In this document: one piece after another, positions 1 to 9,970 of the stretch
Layout: every line of letters starts with the position of its first letter
Position numbering within the stretch: position 1 is the first letter of the stretch
From: Melanocharis versteri
Taxonomy: Eukaryota > Chordata > Aves > Passeriformes > Melanocharitidae
Direction of reading: 5' to 3'
DNA: 64,000 bases
Assembly: GCA_013397845.1 (NCBI GenBank)
Contig: VZTG01003742.1
Span: 186,001-250,000 of the forward strand
Position numbers and translations under genes: made by a program
Notes under the pieces: model-generated
Databases searched by the model: none
What the model saw: only the letters and a program-made list of their open reading frames with translations
Told to the model about the DNA's origin: nothing

Positions 1-192
1 GGTGGGGAGGCCCTGGCACAGGTTTTCCAGAGAAGCTGTGGCTGCCCCTGGATCCCTGGAAGTGTCCAAGGCCAGGTTGGATGGGGCTTGGAGCAGCATG
101 GGATCGTGGAAGGTGTCTCTGACCATGGCAGGGGATGGAACTGGATAAGCTTTAATATCCCTCCCAACCCAGACCATTCTGGGATTCTGTGC
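1..192 (+). mobile_element. CR1 LINE 3' fragment, cut by window edge
   Basis: Shows the CR1 3' signature: ggtggggaggccctggcaca, then agagaagctgtggctgcccc, ggaagtgtccaaggccaggt, a decayed 'tgcccatggcagg' block, and a tail near gattctgtg. The 5' side is lost at the window start. Confidence 0.9.
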
Positions 193-198
193 TTTGCT

Positions 199-375
199 CC
201 ACCACAAAGCTGGAGCTGATCATGAAAATAACTGGCTGCTCTGAGGAGTGATTCTGCTGAAGCCTTCAGTGTAGGGGGGTTCAGCTCTGACACCCCTCAC
301 CTTTCAGCTCCTGTGCCAGCACCTTTTCGGTGCGGCTGTGGGAGGGACCCTGCTGGGACACAACCTGTGCGAGGA
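199..375. repeat. First copy of a 177-bp duplication ending at an N
   Basis: Nearly identical to 492-668 at an offset of 293 bp. By eye there are about three single-base differences. The copy stops exactly at the ambiguous base at 376. This looks like two haplotypes of one locus placed in series rather than a biological duplication. Confidence 0.85.
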
Positions 376-376
376 N

Positions 377-490
377 GAACCCCAGGGACCTCAGCCAGAG
401 CAGTGCCATGATCATCTTAGGGAAGCAGTTTTTTTCCCAAATTCTGCTGTCCAAATGCGCCAGGGAAAGTTTGGGTTAGACATCAGGAAA
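377..490. repeat. 114-bp patch between two Ns, identical to 1126-1239
   Basis: The segment lies between single N bases at 376 and 491 and matches 1126-1239 base for base by eye. Its right end stops inside a CR1 body. Assembly patching is the simplest explanation. Confidence 0.85.
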
Positions 491-491
491 N

Positions 492-668
492 CCACCACAA
501 AGCTGGAGCTGATCATGGAAATAACTGGCTGCTCTGAGGAGTGATTCTGCTGAAGCCTTCAGTGTAGGGGGGTTCAGCTCTGACACCCCTCACCTTTCAG
601 CTCCCGTGCCAGCACCTTTTCGGTGTGGCTGTGGGAGGGACCCTGCTGGGACACAACCTGTGCGAGGA
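492..668. repeat. Second copy of the 177-bp duplication
   Basis: Starts directly after the N at 491 and continues without a break into unique sequence at 669. This makes it the copy more likely to sit at its native place. Confidence 0.85.
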
Positions 669-1202
669 CAGAGCCAGGAGAGCCGTGTGAACCGAGGGAA
701 AGAGCAGCAGGGATGAAAGGAGCAGTAATTATGCATCTCAATGCCCTCCCTCCCCAGCAGCCCTCGGCAGGTACATCTGATCCCGCAGCTTTTGTGTCCT
801 GACTGGCACTCGCTGTATTGACGCTGAACTCCTGACCTTGCTTTGTCTCCAGCCACGACCTGATGTCAAAGTGGCTTTGGGTCGAGTTTCATTGCCCGGG
901 TTACCCCGAGGTCCCAGAGGAAAGTGATCCCTCTGCTTGGATGAGGGGACATGATCCTGCTGTCCCTCCCTGGCCCACGGGAGAGAGGGGATGGCTGTGG
1001 AGCCAGGAGATGCTGCCCAGGCTGTTCTTCCATCACCTTCCCATGACCAGAGGTGCAGCTGAGCTTGCTGTGTGCTCTTCTCCTTGATTGACATGTTCAA
1101 AATAGAGGGAAAATATCCTGTTTGGGAACCCCAGGGACCTCAGCCAGAGCAGTGCCATGATCATCTTAGGGAAGCAGTTTTTTTCCCAAATTCTGCTGTC
1201 CA
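669..1202. other. Intronic sequence without recognised gene
   Basis: Moderately GC-rich, with several overlapping short frames but no family resemblance and no exon-like pair of splice sites. The last 77 bp are repeated in the N-bracketed patch. Confidence 0.6.
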
Positions 1203-1447
1203 AATGCGCCAGGGAAAGTTTGGGTTAGACATCAGGAAAAAATTCTTCACTGAAAGAATGACTGGGCACTGGAATCATCTGCCGAGGGAGGTGGTGGAGT
1301 CACCATCCCTGGACAGGTTTTTAAAAAGCCTGGACGTGGCACTCAGTGCATGATTTAGTTGATGAGGAGGTGTTGGGTCATAGGTTGGACTTGATGATCT
1401 CGAAGGTCTTTTCCAACCTGGTTCATTCCATGATTCTGTGGTTCTGT
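1203..1447 (+). mobile_element. CR1 LINE 3' fragment, older subtype
   Basis: Contains gggttagacatcagg, aattcttcactgaaag, a 'gaggtggtggagtcaccatc' block, ttggacttgatgatctcgaa and an end at gattctgtggttctgt. The middle differs from the subtype at 6903-7140: it has the 'ggtggtggagtcacc' wording instead of 'cccatggcagg'. It belongs with 61815-62178. Confidence 0.85.
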
Positions 1448-2690
1448 AACCCAGCAGTGGTGCCTGGGCGATGGCAGTGGCCACCCCAGGAAGGTCTGCA
1501 CTTTGTCCCCACAGGTTTTCGGGCAGGGACTGAAGATGTGTTGGTCTCCACGGATGTGTCCCAGGGACGAGCAGCTTGCACAGAGGTAACGAGCTGTGTA
1601 GGGAAACAGCAAACCCCAGACCTTTAGAGGATGGGGGAGTCCTGCAGCTCATGGGATGCTGCTTTTAGAGCTCAGGCTTCTCACCCTCTGACATTAGAAA
1701 AGTCCCTGGCTGCTTTGCCTCGGACAGGACACTGCTCTGGTGCTGACACAGGTTTGGGGAAAGATCTGAGGCACAAAGGGAGCTGCAGAGCTGTGAGCTG
1801 GCCCTGTTGGAAGGCCAGTGACCCTTCTCAGCTCTGCTCTGACTGCCCTGCTGGGCTGTGGTCCTTGTTCACCACTTGGCTCAGCTGAAGCATCCCTACA
1901 CATGGTCTGTCAGGGTTCCTTTTGTGCTCAGCTTTTCCAGGCCATCTGCTTCCTGAATTTCCCTACATTCCTATTTCACTTGGTGCTCCTACGGACAAGA
2001 GGTTTTGGGCTGGATCAATGCTGTAAGATTGTGTTAAGCTCATGAATGCCATTCTAACCCATTTATGGGACAACTTAAACTCCCCAACAGCCTGATCCAA
2101 GGTCTGAACCCCAGCTCAGCAGCCAGGCCCCAAACTCCATGGCTCAGGCAGCCTTTCTCCCCTTCCAGGAGTCCCCTGCCTCTGCCTAAGTGGAATAATA
2201 TGTCAGCACTCCCCTCCTAAACCCCTCTGGCTCTGTTAATTCTCCCTTGAACATGCCTTGTGCCCTGCCCTCTGTGCCATCCAGCTCCTTAGGGCAGTTC
2301 CCAGCAGACCTCCTAATCCTTTGGAGTGCACGTGGAGGGCTCTGCTTCCTCCACGGGGTCATCAGCTTCTCTCCCACAGACCTGGGCTGGTTCTGGGTGT
2401 GCTTGGCCGAGAGGAAATCACTCCCTGCCACCCTCACCTGCTGCAATCCCACCTTTTGTCTCCCTCTGAACGGGGACTTCACACTCATGGTCCTGGCTGG
2501 TGATTTACTGACATTAAAAATGTGCCTGCCACGCTGTTATTTTTAAATTCATTTGAATTAGTTTTGGATAATTCAATCAAGGGGTTTGAATACCCTTCTG
2601 GTTAATTCTGATTGATGTGCCAGGAACCACTGTGATTAAGGGTCTTGGGGATACGTGCCATTCTTGCACTATTGGAGGTAATAATTAAAA
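1448..2690. other. Intronic sequence without recognised gene
   Basis: Unique sequence. From about 2535 to 2690 it turns AT-rich with an attcatttgaattag stretch, just before the CR1 pair. Confidence 0.6.
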
Positions 2691-2830
2691 GCATAGAATG
2701 ATAGAGTTGTTAAGGTTGGAAAAGACCTCTAAGATCATCGAGTCCAACCATTAACCCAGCATTGCTAAGACCACCACTAGATCATGTCCCCAAGGGCCAC
2801 ACCCACATGGCTTTTAAATCCCTCCAGGGA
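2691..2830 (-). mobile_element. CR1 LINE fragment, antisense, older subtype
   Basis: On the + strand it begins gcatagaatgatagagttg and reads ggttggaaaagacctctaag, atcatcgagtccaacc, the reverse complement of the CR1 3' end. It breaks off abruptly at ctccaggga, where a sense CR1 tail starts. Confidence 0.85.
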
Positions 2831-2910
2831 CGGTGTCCCTGCCCATGGCAGGGACTTGGGATGAGATGATCTTTAAGGCCACTTCCAACACAAACCAGTC
2901 TGTGATTCTC
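2831..2910 (+). mobile_element. CR1 LINE 3' end, sense, joined to an antisense CR1
   Basis: Starts cggtgtccctgcccatggca and continues gagatgatctttaaggcc to an end at gtctgtgattct. The remainder of the antisense CR1 does not resume after it, so this is not a simple nested insertion. Confidence 0.8.
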
Positions 2911-4257
2911 CGAATGAGGAGGGCCAACAAATTATCTGGTGCTCCTGGAAGGAAAAAAGCACGAGAGACATCTTTGGGTCACTAATGAGGGGCCAGTGGG
3001 AGACGAGAGGAATTCTTGGGGAGGCAAAGGCATCAGGGAGATCTTTGCTGAGGGCTTTGGTCTGGATGGAGGTTGGCTGGTGGAAAAGCTGGGGCTTGCT
3101 GGGGTCAGTGCTGCTCATGTGGGGCTGGCTGGGGAGGAAGGAGGTCTGGGCTGGGGCTGGGCTGCAGAGGTCATGTCCTTGGTCAGGCGTCACAGACAGA
3201 AGCAGAGGAACCTGTGGTAGATTGGGAACATCCTTCAGTCTATGGGATGCGAATGGAAGAGGCCTCGTCCACTGTCTCAGTGCTGGATCAGTTTTCTGGC
3301 TGCTTTCATGAAAGGGGAGAAAGGTCAAATGTGAAGTTTTGTCCCCAGATGGTGCTTCCCTTTTATCTGAGGCAATATTGGAAGATAAGCATTCGCTTTC
3401 CCTTTTTCCCTCCTCCTTTTATTTTCTGTGGATAAACATAGATTATGAAGGTTAAAAAAGCTTCGAGGGATGTTTTTTTATCTGATATTAAGTTCTTAAT
3501 AGGTCACCTTGGCATTGAGAAGCCCAGGAGCTGAAAGAGTCAGCAATTGAATCACAATAACCTTTGCAGAGCACAGCCCTGTCAGTGGGGCTGGGGCCCA
3601 GAGATATGTGGGACCTCATTATCTCAGCCTTAGCCCCAGGGGTGTCAGCTGACAAAAGGGGCTGGGGACAGCTTTTCTTTCAGGTTCCCCTTTCCCCCGG
3701 CCCTGCAGATAACCTGTCCCCACTTTGCTGACAGGAATTGTTCCCAAGCCACCCTCCACCCACCCAAACCCAGAGCTCTCTGCAAGGGAAGTGAGGGAAG
3801 AGCTGTGGGTCCCAGATTTCTCTGGCTTTAGTGATGCACTCACAGCCCATCACTCAGCATTTCTGAAGTCATTTAGCACCAGCATCTGACACAAATATCA
3901 GTGCAAGAACAGCCAATCTCACTTGACCGGTGATACCATCTCTGGGATACAATTTTTGATTTGGTTGTTTTTTAGAGAAAGGAGCGAAAGTGCCCAAATC
4001 CTCGGCAAAGCGGGAGCTTTGGTCTGCCTCTCTTAAGCTTGAAAGGGAAATTGCAAATGTGTCGTTCTGTCTCCAAGATTGAATGTGACAGGCTGTGATT
4101 GAGTTCGCTGCCCTCGCTGACGCCTGGAGCTGCCCAGGACACTGCACCACCCGAGGTGTGGAAATGCCCCCCTTCGGATCAGATTCCCTGGGTTATCTGC
4201 TACAGGGAGCAGATCCTTTGGAGGGAACGCCTGTGGTCTCCACAGACTCTGCTGGGT
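2911..4257. other. Intronic sequence without recognised gene
   Basis: A purine-rich stretch with repeated 'ggctggggctgg' wording lies at about 3060-3170. AT-rich sequence at 3420-3580 resembles conserved intronic blocks elsewhere in the window. No exon was recognised. Confidence 0.6.
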
Positions 4258-4492
4258 GTGATAGGGCAAGGGGTGATGGTTTTATCCTGAAGGAAGGTCG
4301 ATTTAGATAAGATATAAGGAAGCTTTTTACAACTGGCTCACCCGGAGAGGTGGTGGATGCACCTTTCCTGGAATCGTTCAAGGCAAGGCTGGACAGGGCT
4401 CTGAGCAACCTGATCCAGTTGGAGATGTCTTTGGTTGGTGAACTAGGTGACCTTTAGAGGTCCCTTCCAACCCAAGCGTTCCATGATTCTAT
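4258..4492 (+). mobile_element. CR1 LINE 3' fragment, diverged
   Basis: Begins tgatagggcaaggggtgatg and includes gagaggtggtggatgcacc, gctggacagggctctgagca and a terminal gtcccttccaacccaagcgt before the gattctatt tail. It is more diverged than the others, so probably old. Confidence 0.85.
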
Positions 4493-6209
4493 TTTTTCTG
4501 TCCTTTTAAGTCAGTGCATGCGTGTGCTCATCTTTACATCACCCTCTGAGTCCCTTGGTGAGCACATCCTCAAGCCAGGAGGATGATCCTGGAGCGCCCA
4601 GGTGTTTCTGGGTGCCTCCACACCCCGTGTTTTGCCTGCTCGGATATTCCCACCCTCTTTCACTCCGCTGTGCTGACGTGTGCCCCGCTGCCCACGTCTC
4701 CGCGCGTATTCCCGCGTCTCCACTCGTGCCTCCCGCTGCTGAAGGGCAGCTGGCTCCCTCTCAAGTGCCACAGGGTGGTGAGGACCCGTGGGTGTCTCAA
4801 AGCTCGCCCCGTCTGGCTGCAGTCAAAGGGCCCTTTGTGGTGCTGCCCTGCACCCGCCGCCCCGCAGCTCCCAACCCCCGGGGTCACCGCGTTCCCGGCG
4901 GGATGAGCTCATCCCTGCGGGAATCTGGTCCCTCAGCCCCGTGAACAGGCACTTATGAAGGGCTTGTATTCATCATCCAGCCCGTGCTGTGGTGCATCTG
5001 TCTTCATTCCATCCCGTGTTACTCCCTGCCTCAGTTTTTGAGCTGTCCCACAGAAGGGTTTGTGCTCCAGGACAACTGCATCGGGATCTTTGTGTCTGGT
5101 CAGTCCCGTTCACACACACGCTGCACTTCTGGGTATTTCTGAGCCAAAACTCTGAGTCTTTCTGGTGTCGCAGCTTGTCTGAATTATTTTTGTCTACAGT
5201 TCGACCCCTGCTGAAGAGCTGACCGAATTTGGGGGAGCATTTTGTGTTCTGCAGCTCGTGAGTTGACACCCATGCTCTCCCACGTAAAAATCTAATTTTC
5301 TGCTTTTTGGGGTTTTTTTGCATTATTGTTCCCTTAATCTCAATCAGAACTGCTGTGACTCAAAGCACCCATTTGCAGTCTCTTTATGAAGAACCAGGAG
5401 TGATGGCAATAACAGCCGTAAATCTTTAAAAGTTAGCAAGTTCCCAAAACATTGGCCGTGTAAAAGAAATTCCACCGGTTTGGGAGAAACGGAAGCACCT
5501 GAGTGGCACTAGGATGACCTTTGAGATTATCCACTGGGATCATAAATACGAGCACCCAGCAGCAGGACCGTGTCTGTGAGCGCTGAACTTTGCCTCTGGG
5601 AATGTCAAAGAGAGAATCCTTATTCTCCACGAAGGACCTGGAGCTCCTGTAGCTCTGCAGAGCACCTGTGGTCCGATATGTGCCTGAGAGTGACCCACGG
5701 ATGAAGAGACGGCTCTGCTGCCAGTGGGGTTGAAATCCTGCAGAGCTCAGGAAGCAGACACAGAGCCTGTCCGGGCTCCTGTGGTGAAGGAGCAGAGTTG
5801 TCCCACCCTTGTCCCCTCCCTGTGCTCCAACAGAATGGTCAGTGGTGGCACATCCTTCCTGATGGAGTTTCATTCCCCCAGATCTCTCACTCAGCTGGAC
5901 AGCACTTGTAAGAGCCTGAAGCCAGAAATTTGGATGTTAAATCTGGTGGCTGGAGCATTCAAATGGCCTCTTTATTTGGCCAAGCACAACTTGACGCAGA
6001 CATTGTCCTTTAAAGATGCCACTGATGCCAACATGGATCTTCCTAGGACACAGCTGCAGGTCAATGCCTTGAGTACCCACCTTCATTTTTCCACTGATAG
6101 AGGAGAGAGCACAAATTTTCAGGCTTAAATATCTTTAATTTTAAATTTTTTCTTCAATTTTAATTTGGTGGGGACTGGACTGCAAAGGCCTCAGCCCCGT
6201 GCCATAGGT
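4493..6209. other. Intronic sequence, including a CpG-rich patch
   Basis: Apart from the CpG-rich patch listed at 4621-4926, this is unique intron with no convincing exon. The longer frames at about 5430-5870 and 5720-6130 lie on opposite strands and have no recognisable motif. Confidence 0.6.
4621..4926. promoter_or_regulatory. Small CpG-rich patch
   Basis: I count about 26 CpG dinucleotides in 306 bp, for example in ccgcgcgtattcccgcgtct. Most of the window is CpG-poor. It could be a small CpG island or a GC-rich unique stretch. No transcription start can be read from it. Confidence 0.45.
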
Positions 6210-6480
6210 GAGTGCCAGCAGCCCGTTAATGGATTGCCTGGCAGGGCTCGCAGCTGAACACGGACGCTTGGCAGGCCATTACCTTGAAAAATGAGCTCTG
6301 CCGAGCTTGCCTTGTGTTGTTACAAACTAATGATTTGCATTGATTAGCACATGGCTCGTGAGTGTCTAATTTATCAATCAGGGAGCGCCGGGGGAGCGTG
6401 TGTAAACCAGGCTCTCAAAAATGATGTCATCTGTCAATGGGCTCCTGGATGTGAGAGCTGCACATACCTGACACGCTCTC
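6210..6480. promoter_or_regulatory. Candidate conserved noncoding element
   Basis: Repeat-free sequence with clustered homeodomain-like and AT-rich words (aactaatgatttgcattgat, tctaatttatcaatcagg) between GC-rich flanks. This layout is typical of developmental enhancers, but conservation cannot be tested here. Confidence 0.3.
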
Positions 6481-6902
6481 CCTGCTGAGGGAGAAGGACC
6501 TGGTCATGTCCTTCCCTTTCCCTCTGTTTCCAGCTCTGGAGCTCTTTCACTTTGGGGTGAGCCCTGCAGTTCAGGCACAGCCTGACTGGACACGCTTCAA
6601 GCTGTATTTATTAATTTTTATGGTGCTGGGAGCAGCAGACAGAAACCTACTGTGTTAGTTGATGTCCAAGCCCAGAATGAAGGGCTTGGGCAGAAGGTTG
6701 GTCTTTCACTTCCATCTAATTTAATTCATAATTCCATTGCAGCCAGGAGTATTGCTTGCTATAGGTGTTAGTGGGGATCCACAGTGGGATGGGACAGTAG
6801 TCCTGTGCTGTGGACTGGAAAAAAGGGGATGTCTGTCAGCGAGGAATTTGTCTTTGTGCTTGAAGGAGCCTCTGGCCCAAAGCAGGAGGCTTTAAGCTGA
6901 CA
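6481..6902. other. Intronic sequence without recognised gene
   Basis: Unique sequence leading into a CR1; nothing further was seen. Confidence 0.6.
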
Positions 6903-7140
6903 GAGATTTAGATTGGATTTTAGGGAGAAATTCTCCCCTGTGAGGGTGGGGAGGCCCTGGCACAGGGTGCCCAGAGAAGCTGTGGCTGCCCCTGGATCCC
7001 TGGAAATGTCCAAGGCCAGGTTGGACAGGGCTTGGAGCAGCCAGGGATAGTGAAAGGTGTCCCTGCCCATGGCACGGGGTTGGAATGTGATGAGCTTTTA
7101 GATCCCTTCCAACCCAAACCACTCTACAATTCCATGATTC
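6903..7140 (+). mobile_element. CR1 LINE 3' fragment, well preserved
   Basis: Reads gatttagattggattttagg, gtgagggtggggaggccctg, tccaaggccaggttggacag, gtgtccctgcccatggcacg and tcccttccaacccaaaccac, ending at tccatgattc. Wording is close to 21565-21778 and 60024-60460, suggesting one young subfamily. Confidence 0.92.
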
Positions 7141-7711
7141 CAGTGGATCCCACTGTGCTGGATCTGGGAGAGGCAGTGATGAAACCAGAACTCCCAGTAG
7201 CTCTGCCAAGGCATGGTGACCCACGTGTCTCCAGAAAACAAAGCAGATGCCCATAAACATCTCGTCTGACATTTCTCTTGCTCCTCCTGAAGCAGGAGGA
7301 GCCCTGCTCTGCCCCGCTGTGCTGTGCTGGCTCTGCAGGGGTGATCTCCTCTCCAGCAGTCAGGCACAGCTCTGTTTGACCCAATTTTCCAGGATTACAC
7401 AGGAGGTCAGTGGGTGACTCCCGTGCAGGGATTAAACCCTGTGCCCTGCCCAGCGCAGCCCCGTGCCCCCTGCCAGCCCCCGGCCAGGGGTGTGCAGGGT
7501 GGGGATTACACTGCAGTGCCTGCGGATGATCGGGATTAGCCAGCAGTTATTCCAGGAAAGCTGTCTTCTTCAAAACCCTGTACTGCTGCTGGGGGAAAAG
7601 GCCCTGGGAATTGTATAGCTGAAGAAGTGAGGAAGAGCCATTCTGCTGGGCTGTTGCAATGCTCTGGGTGGAGCAAATAAGTCTTTGCTGATGACAAGAT
7701 AAGTTCGGTGA
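7141..7711. other. Intronic sequence without recognised gene
   Basis: Unique, GC-rich around 7430-7500. No splice-bordered frame was recognised. Confidence 0.6.
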
Positions 7712-7769
7712 GACTGGACTTGATGATCTTGGAGGTATTTCTCAGCCTTAATGATTCTGTGATTCTGTC
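7712..7769 (+). mobile_element. Short CR1 3' tail
   Basis: Only the last ~58 bp remain: gactggacttgatgatcttg, ggtatttctcagcc and two gattctgt repeats. It matches the older subtype seen at 1203-1447. Confidence 0.8.
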
Positions 7770-7907
7770 ACGTGAGATCTCCTGGACAAAAGAAATACAA
7801 ACCAGGAACCTGATGGGATTGCATGGACAACCAGCTTTGCTGTCCCTTCTGTTTCGTGGTGTGCACTCAGGTGTACCTACACCTTGGGAGAGCAACTTTT
7901 ACACAGG

Positions 7908-8187
7908 TGATAGAGATTGGACAAAAAGGAACCCCTTCAAACTAAGAGAGGAGTGATTCAGATTAGGTATTAGGAAGAAATTCTTTCCTGTGAGGGTGGT
8001 GAGGCCATGACACAGGTTGCTCAGAGAAGCTGTGGCTACCCCTGGCTCCCTGGAAGTGTCCAAGGCCAGGTTGGACAGGGCTTGGAGCAGCCAGGGATAG
8101 TGAAAGGTGTCCCTGCCCATGGCAGGGGGTGGCACTGGATTATCTTGAAGGTCCCTTCCCACCCAAACCACTCTGTGATTCCATGAC
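7908..8187 (+). mobile_element. CR1 LINE 3' fragment
   Basis: Starts in a decayed 'tgatagagattggacaaaaa' region and contains gattaggtattaggaagaaa, cctgtgagggtggtgaggcc, ccctgcccatggcagggggt and tcccacccaaaccactctg, ending at ttccatgact. The start is approximate. Confidence 0.9.
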
Positions 8188-9866
8188 TCTCCTGTCCAGA
8201 TCAGCTCTCACCTCTGCTCAGAGTGGCTCCTATCAAGACACTTTGGACAGCACTGACAGCAGGAGTTTCAAGAACACTGTAAAGACCTGGTTTTGCAGGC
8301 TCCCGCTCTCCATATGGCTGGAAGTGCTCTGAGATCTGTGTTTGGATGGGCTGGCACCGTCCAGGCAAGCAGCACTTTAAAACATGTGTACAAGAGAAGA
8401 GAGAGAGCTGCTGGCTGCTGACTTAGGCAGGAGTTAAGGATACCTCATGCCTTGCTTTTTCAATTAGCGTTTCTAAAGGCCTTTAGGATCGGTGGATAGA
8501 CGGGGCTATTGAAATGCCATGTTTTATTAGGAATTGATCTCCTGTTAATAGGCTTTAGGCAAATTAGAACGGATTATTTTACTGGAAAACGGAGGGAAAT
8601 GGGAGGAACATGGAGTGTCACCGGCCTCTTCCCCATCTTTGCTGACATCAATAGAGTTCCATCACGCAGCCCAAAATCAATGGAAAAGCAGGAATAGGTG
8701 ATCATCGGAAGGGCCTGACATTAGATCATACACTGCCTGCTGTGTCCCTTCTCCCTCTCCATGCCAGGAACAGCAGCCAGCAGTCCTGGCGTCCTCTGGG
8801 GAACATTAGGTTCATAAAACAGGGAGGAACTGCTATTGGAAAAGCAATGAAGTATTAGTGGCCCCTGTGCAGTCGTAAGGCTCTGGCTGGGCCCTTCTCG
8901 GAGCAGCCTGGATTGATGTGCTGGGCTCCAGGGCTGCTTGGATCTCCTGGAAATGGTGTTTGCAGATCCTTAATCCAATAGTGAGAAATGATGATGGTGA
9001 TTTCAGTGACATGCCCTGCAGGAAGGAGAGGCAGGGAAAGCAAAGAAAGGATGCCTCAGGGAATGGGGAGGACAAAGCTTGTCCTCCCACCTCTTGCTTT
9101 CCCTGCCCAAAATATTTTCCCTACTTTCCAAGGCAGCACCACAGTTGTGGTTGCTCCCTAGCACCCAGGCAGAGGCAGCAGTGCCTGATTCCATGACCTG
9201 AAGGATTTTCCCTTTGAAATCCACCCTTGCAATCTTCCTGGCAGCCATTTAATCCCCTCCCCTGGGAACTGGGGCAATTTCATGGCCAAAATAAGCCACC
9301 AGCGTGACCTGAGTGAGAGCTGCTGGAGCAGCGGCTGGAAGCGCTGGGGCAGGAGATGATGAATTCCCTGGAACTTCATCAGCCCGGAGGCTGCTGACTC
9401 TGCACAAAAGCAGAGTGGTGGGGAGGGATGGCTTAGCAGAGCGTGCCATGGTTCACCAAGCTCCTCTTCTGCTTAGTTATTCATTTAATTATTTGTAATG
9501 ACTCTCATCCACCCAGCGTCTGCTCCTGCTGCCCGCCTGGCCGGTCATTGTGATCCTGCTCCCCGCCACACTCCCAGCAGCTCTGGATGGTTTTCAAGTG
9601 CTTTAAACAGAGATATTAATTGGAGGGGGCTTATTTTAACTCTGGTGGGCCAGGAATGATGCTCTTGGGCAGGAGGTGATGGTTTTAGAGGAGTAGGAAA
9701 CAGCTGAGCCTAGCTGGCACAGTGGAAATAATCCTATTTTTATTTTGCTGCCAGACACCAGTGCAAGCTGCTTGGACAATAAAATAGAAGTGAGGTTGTA
9801 GCAGGAGATTGGGTTCAGGAGTGTGTTTCTGAAGTGAGTCTGAAGATAATTTTGAAGGGATGCTTT
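8188..9866. other. Intronic sequence with a possible conserved block
   Basis: The stretch 8440-8730 (caattagcgtttctaaaggc, then ttttattaggaattgatctc) is repeat-free and AT/GC balanced like a conserved noncoding element. The rest shows nothing beyond short chance frames. Confidence 0.5.
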
Positions 9867-9970
9867 CCACTAGATCAGGTTGCTCCAAGCCCCATCCAGC
9901 CTAGCCTTGAACACTTCCAAGGATGGGGCATACAAAACCTCCCTGAACAACCTGTGCCAGTGCCTTTTTC
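9867..9970 (-). mobile_element. CR1 LINE internal fragment, antisense, lacking its 3' end
   Basis: Reads tcaggttgctccaagcccca, tccagcctagccttgaacac and aacaacctgtgccagtgcct, the reverse complement of the CR1 block before the 3' tail. The usual 3' tail is missing, so the copy is truncated at both ends. Confidence 0.85.
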
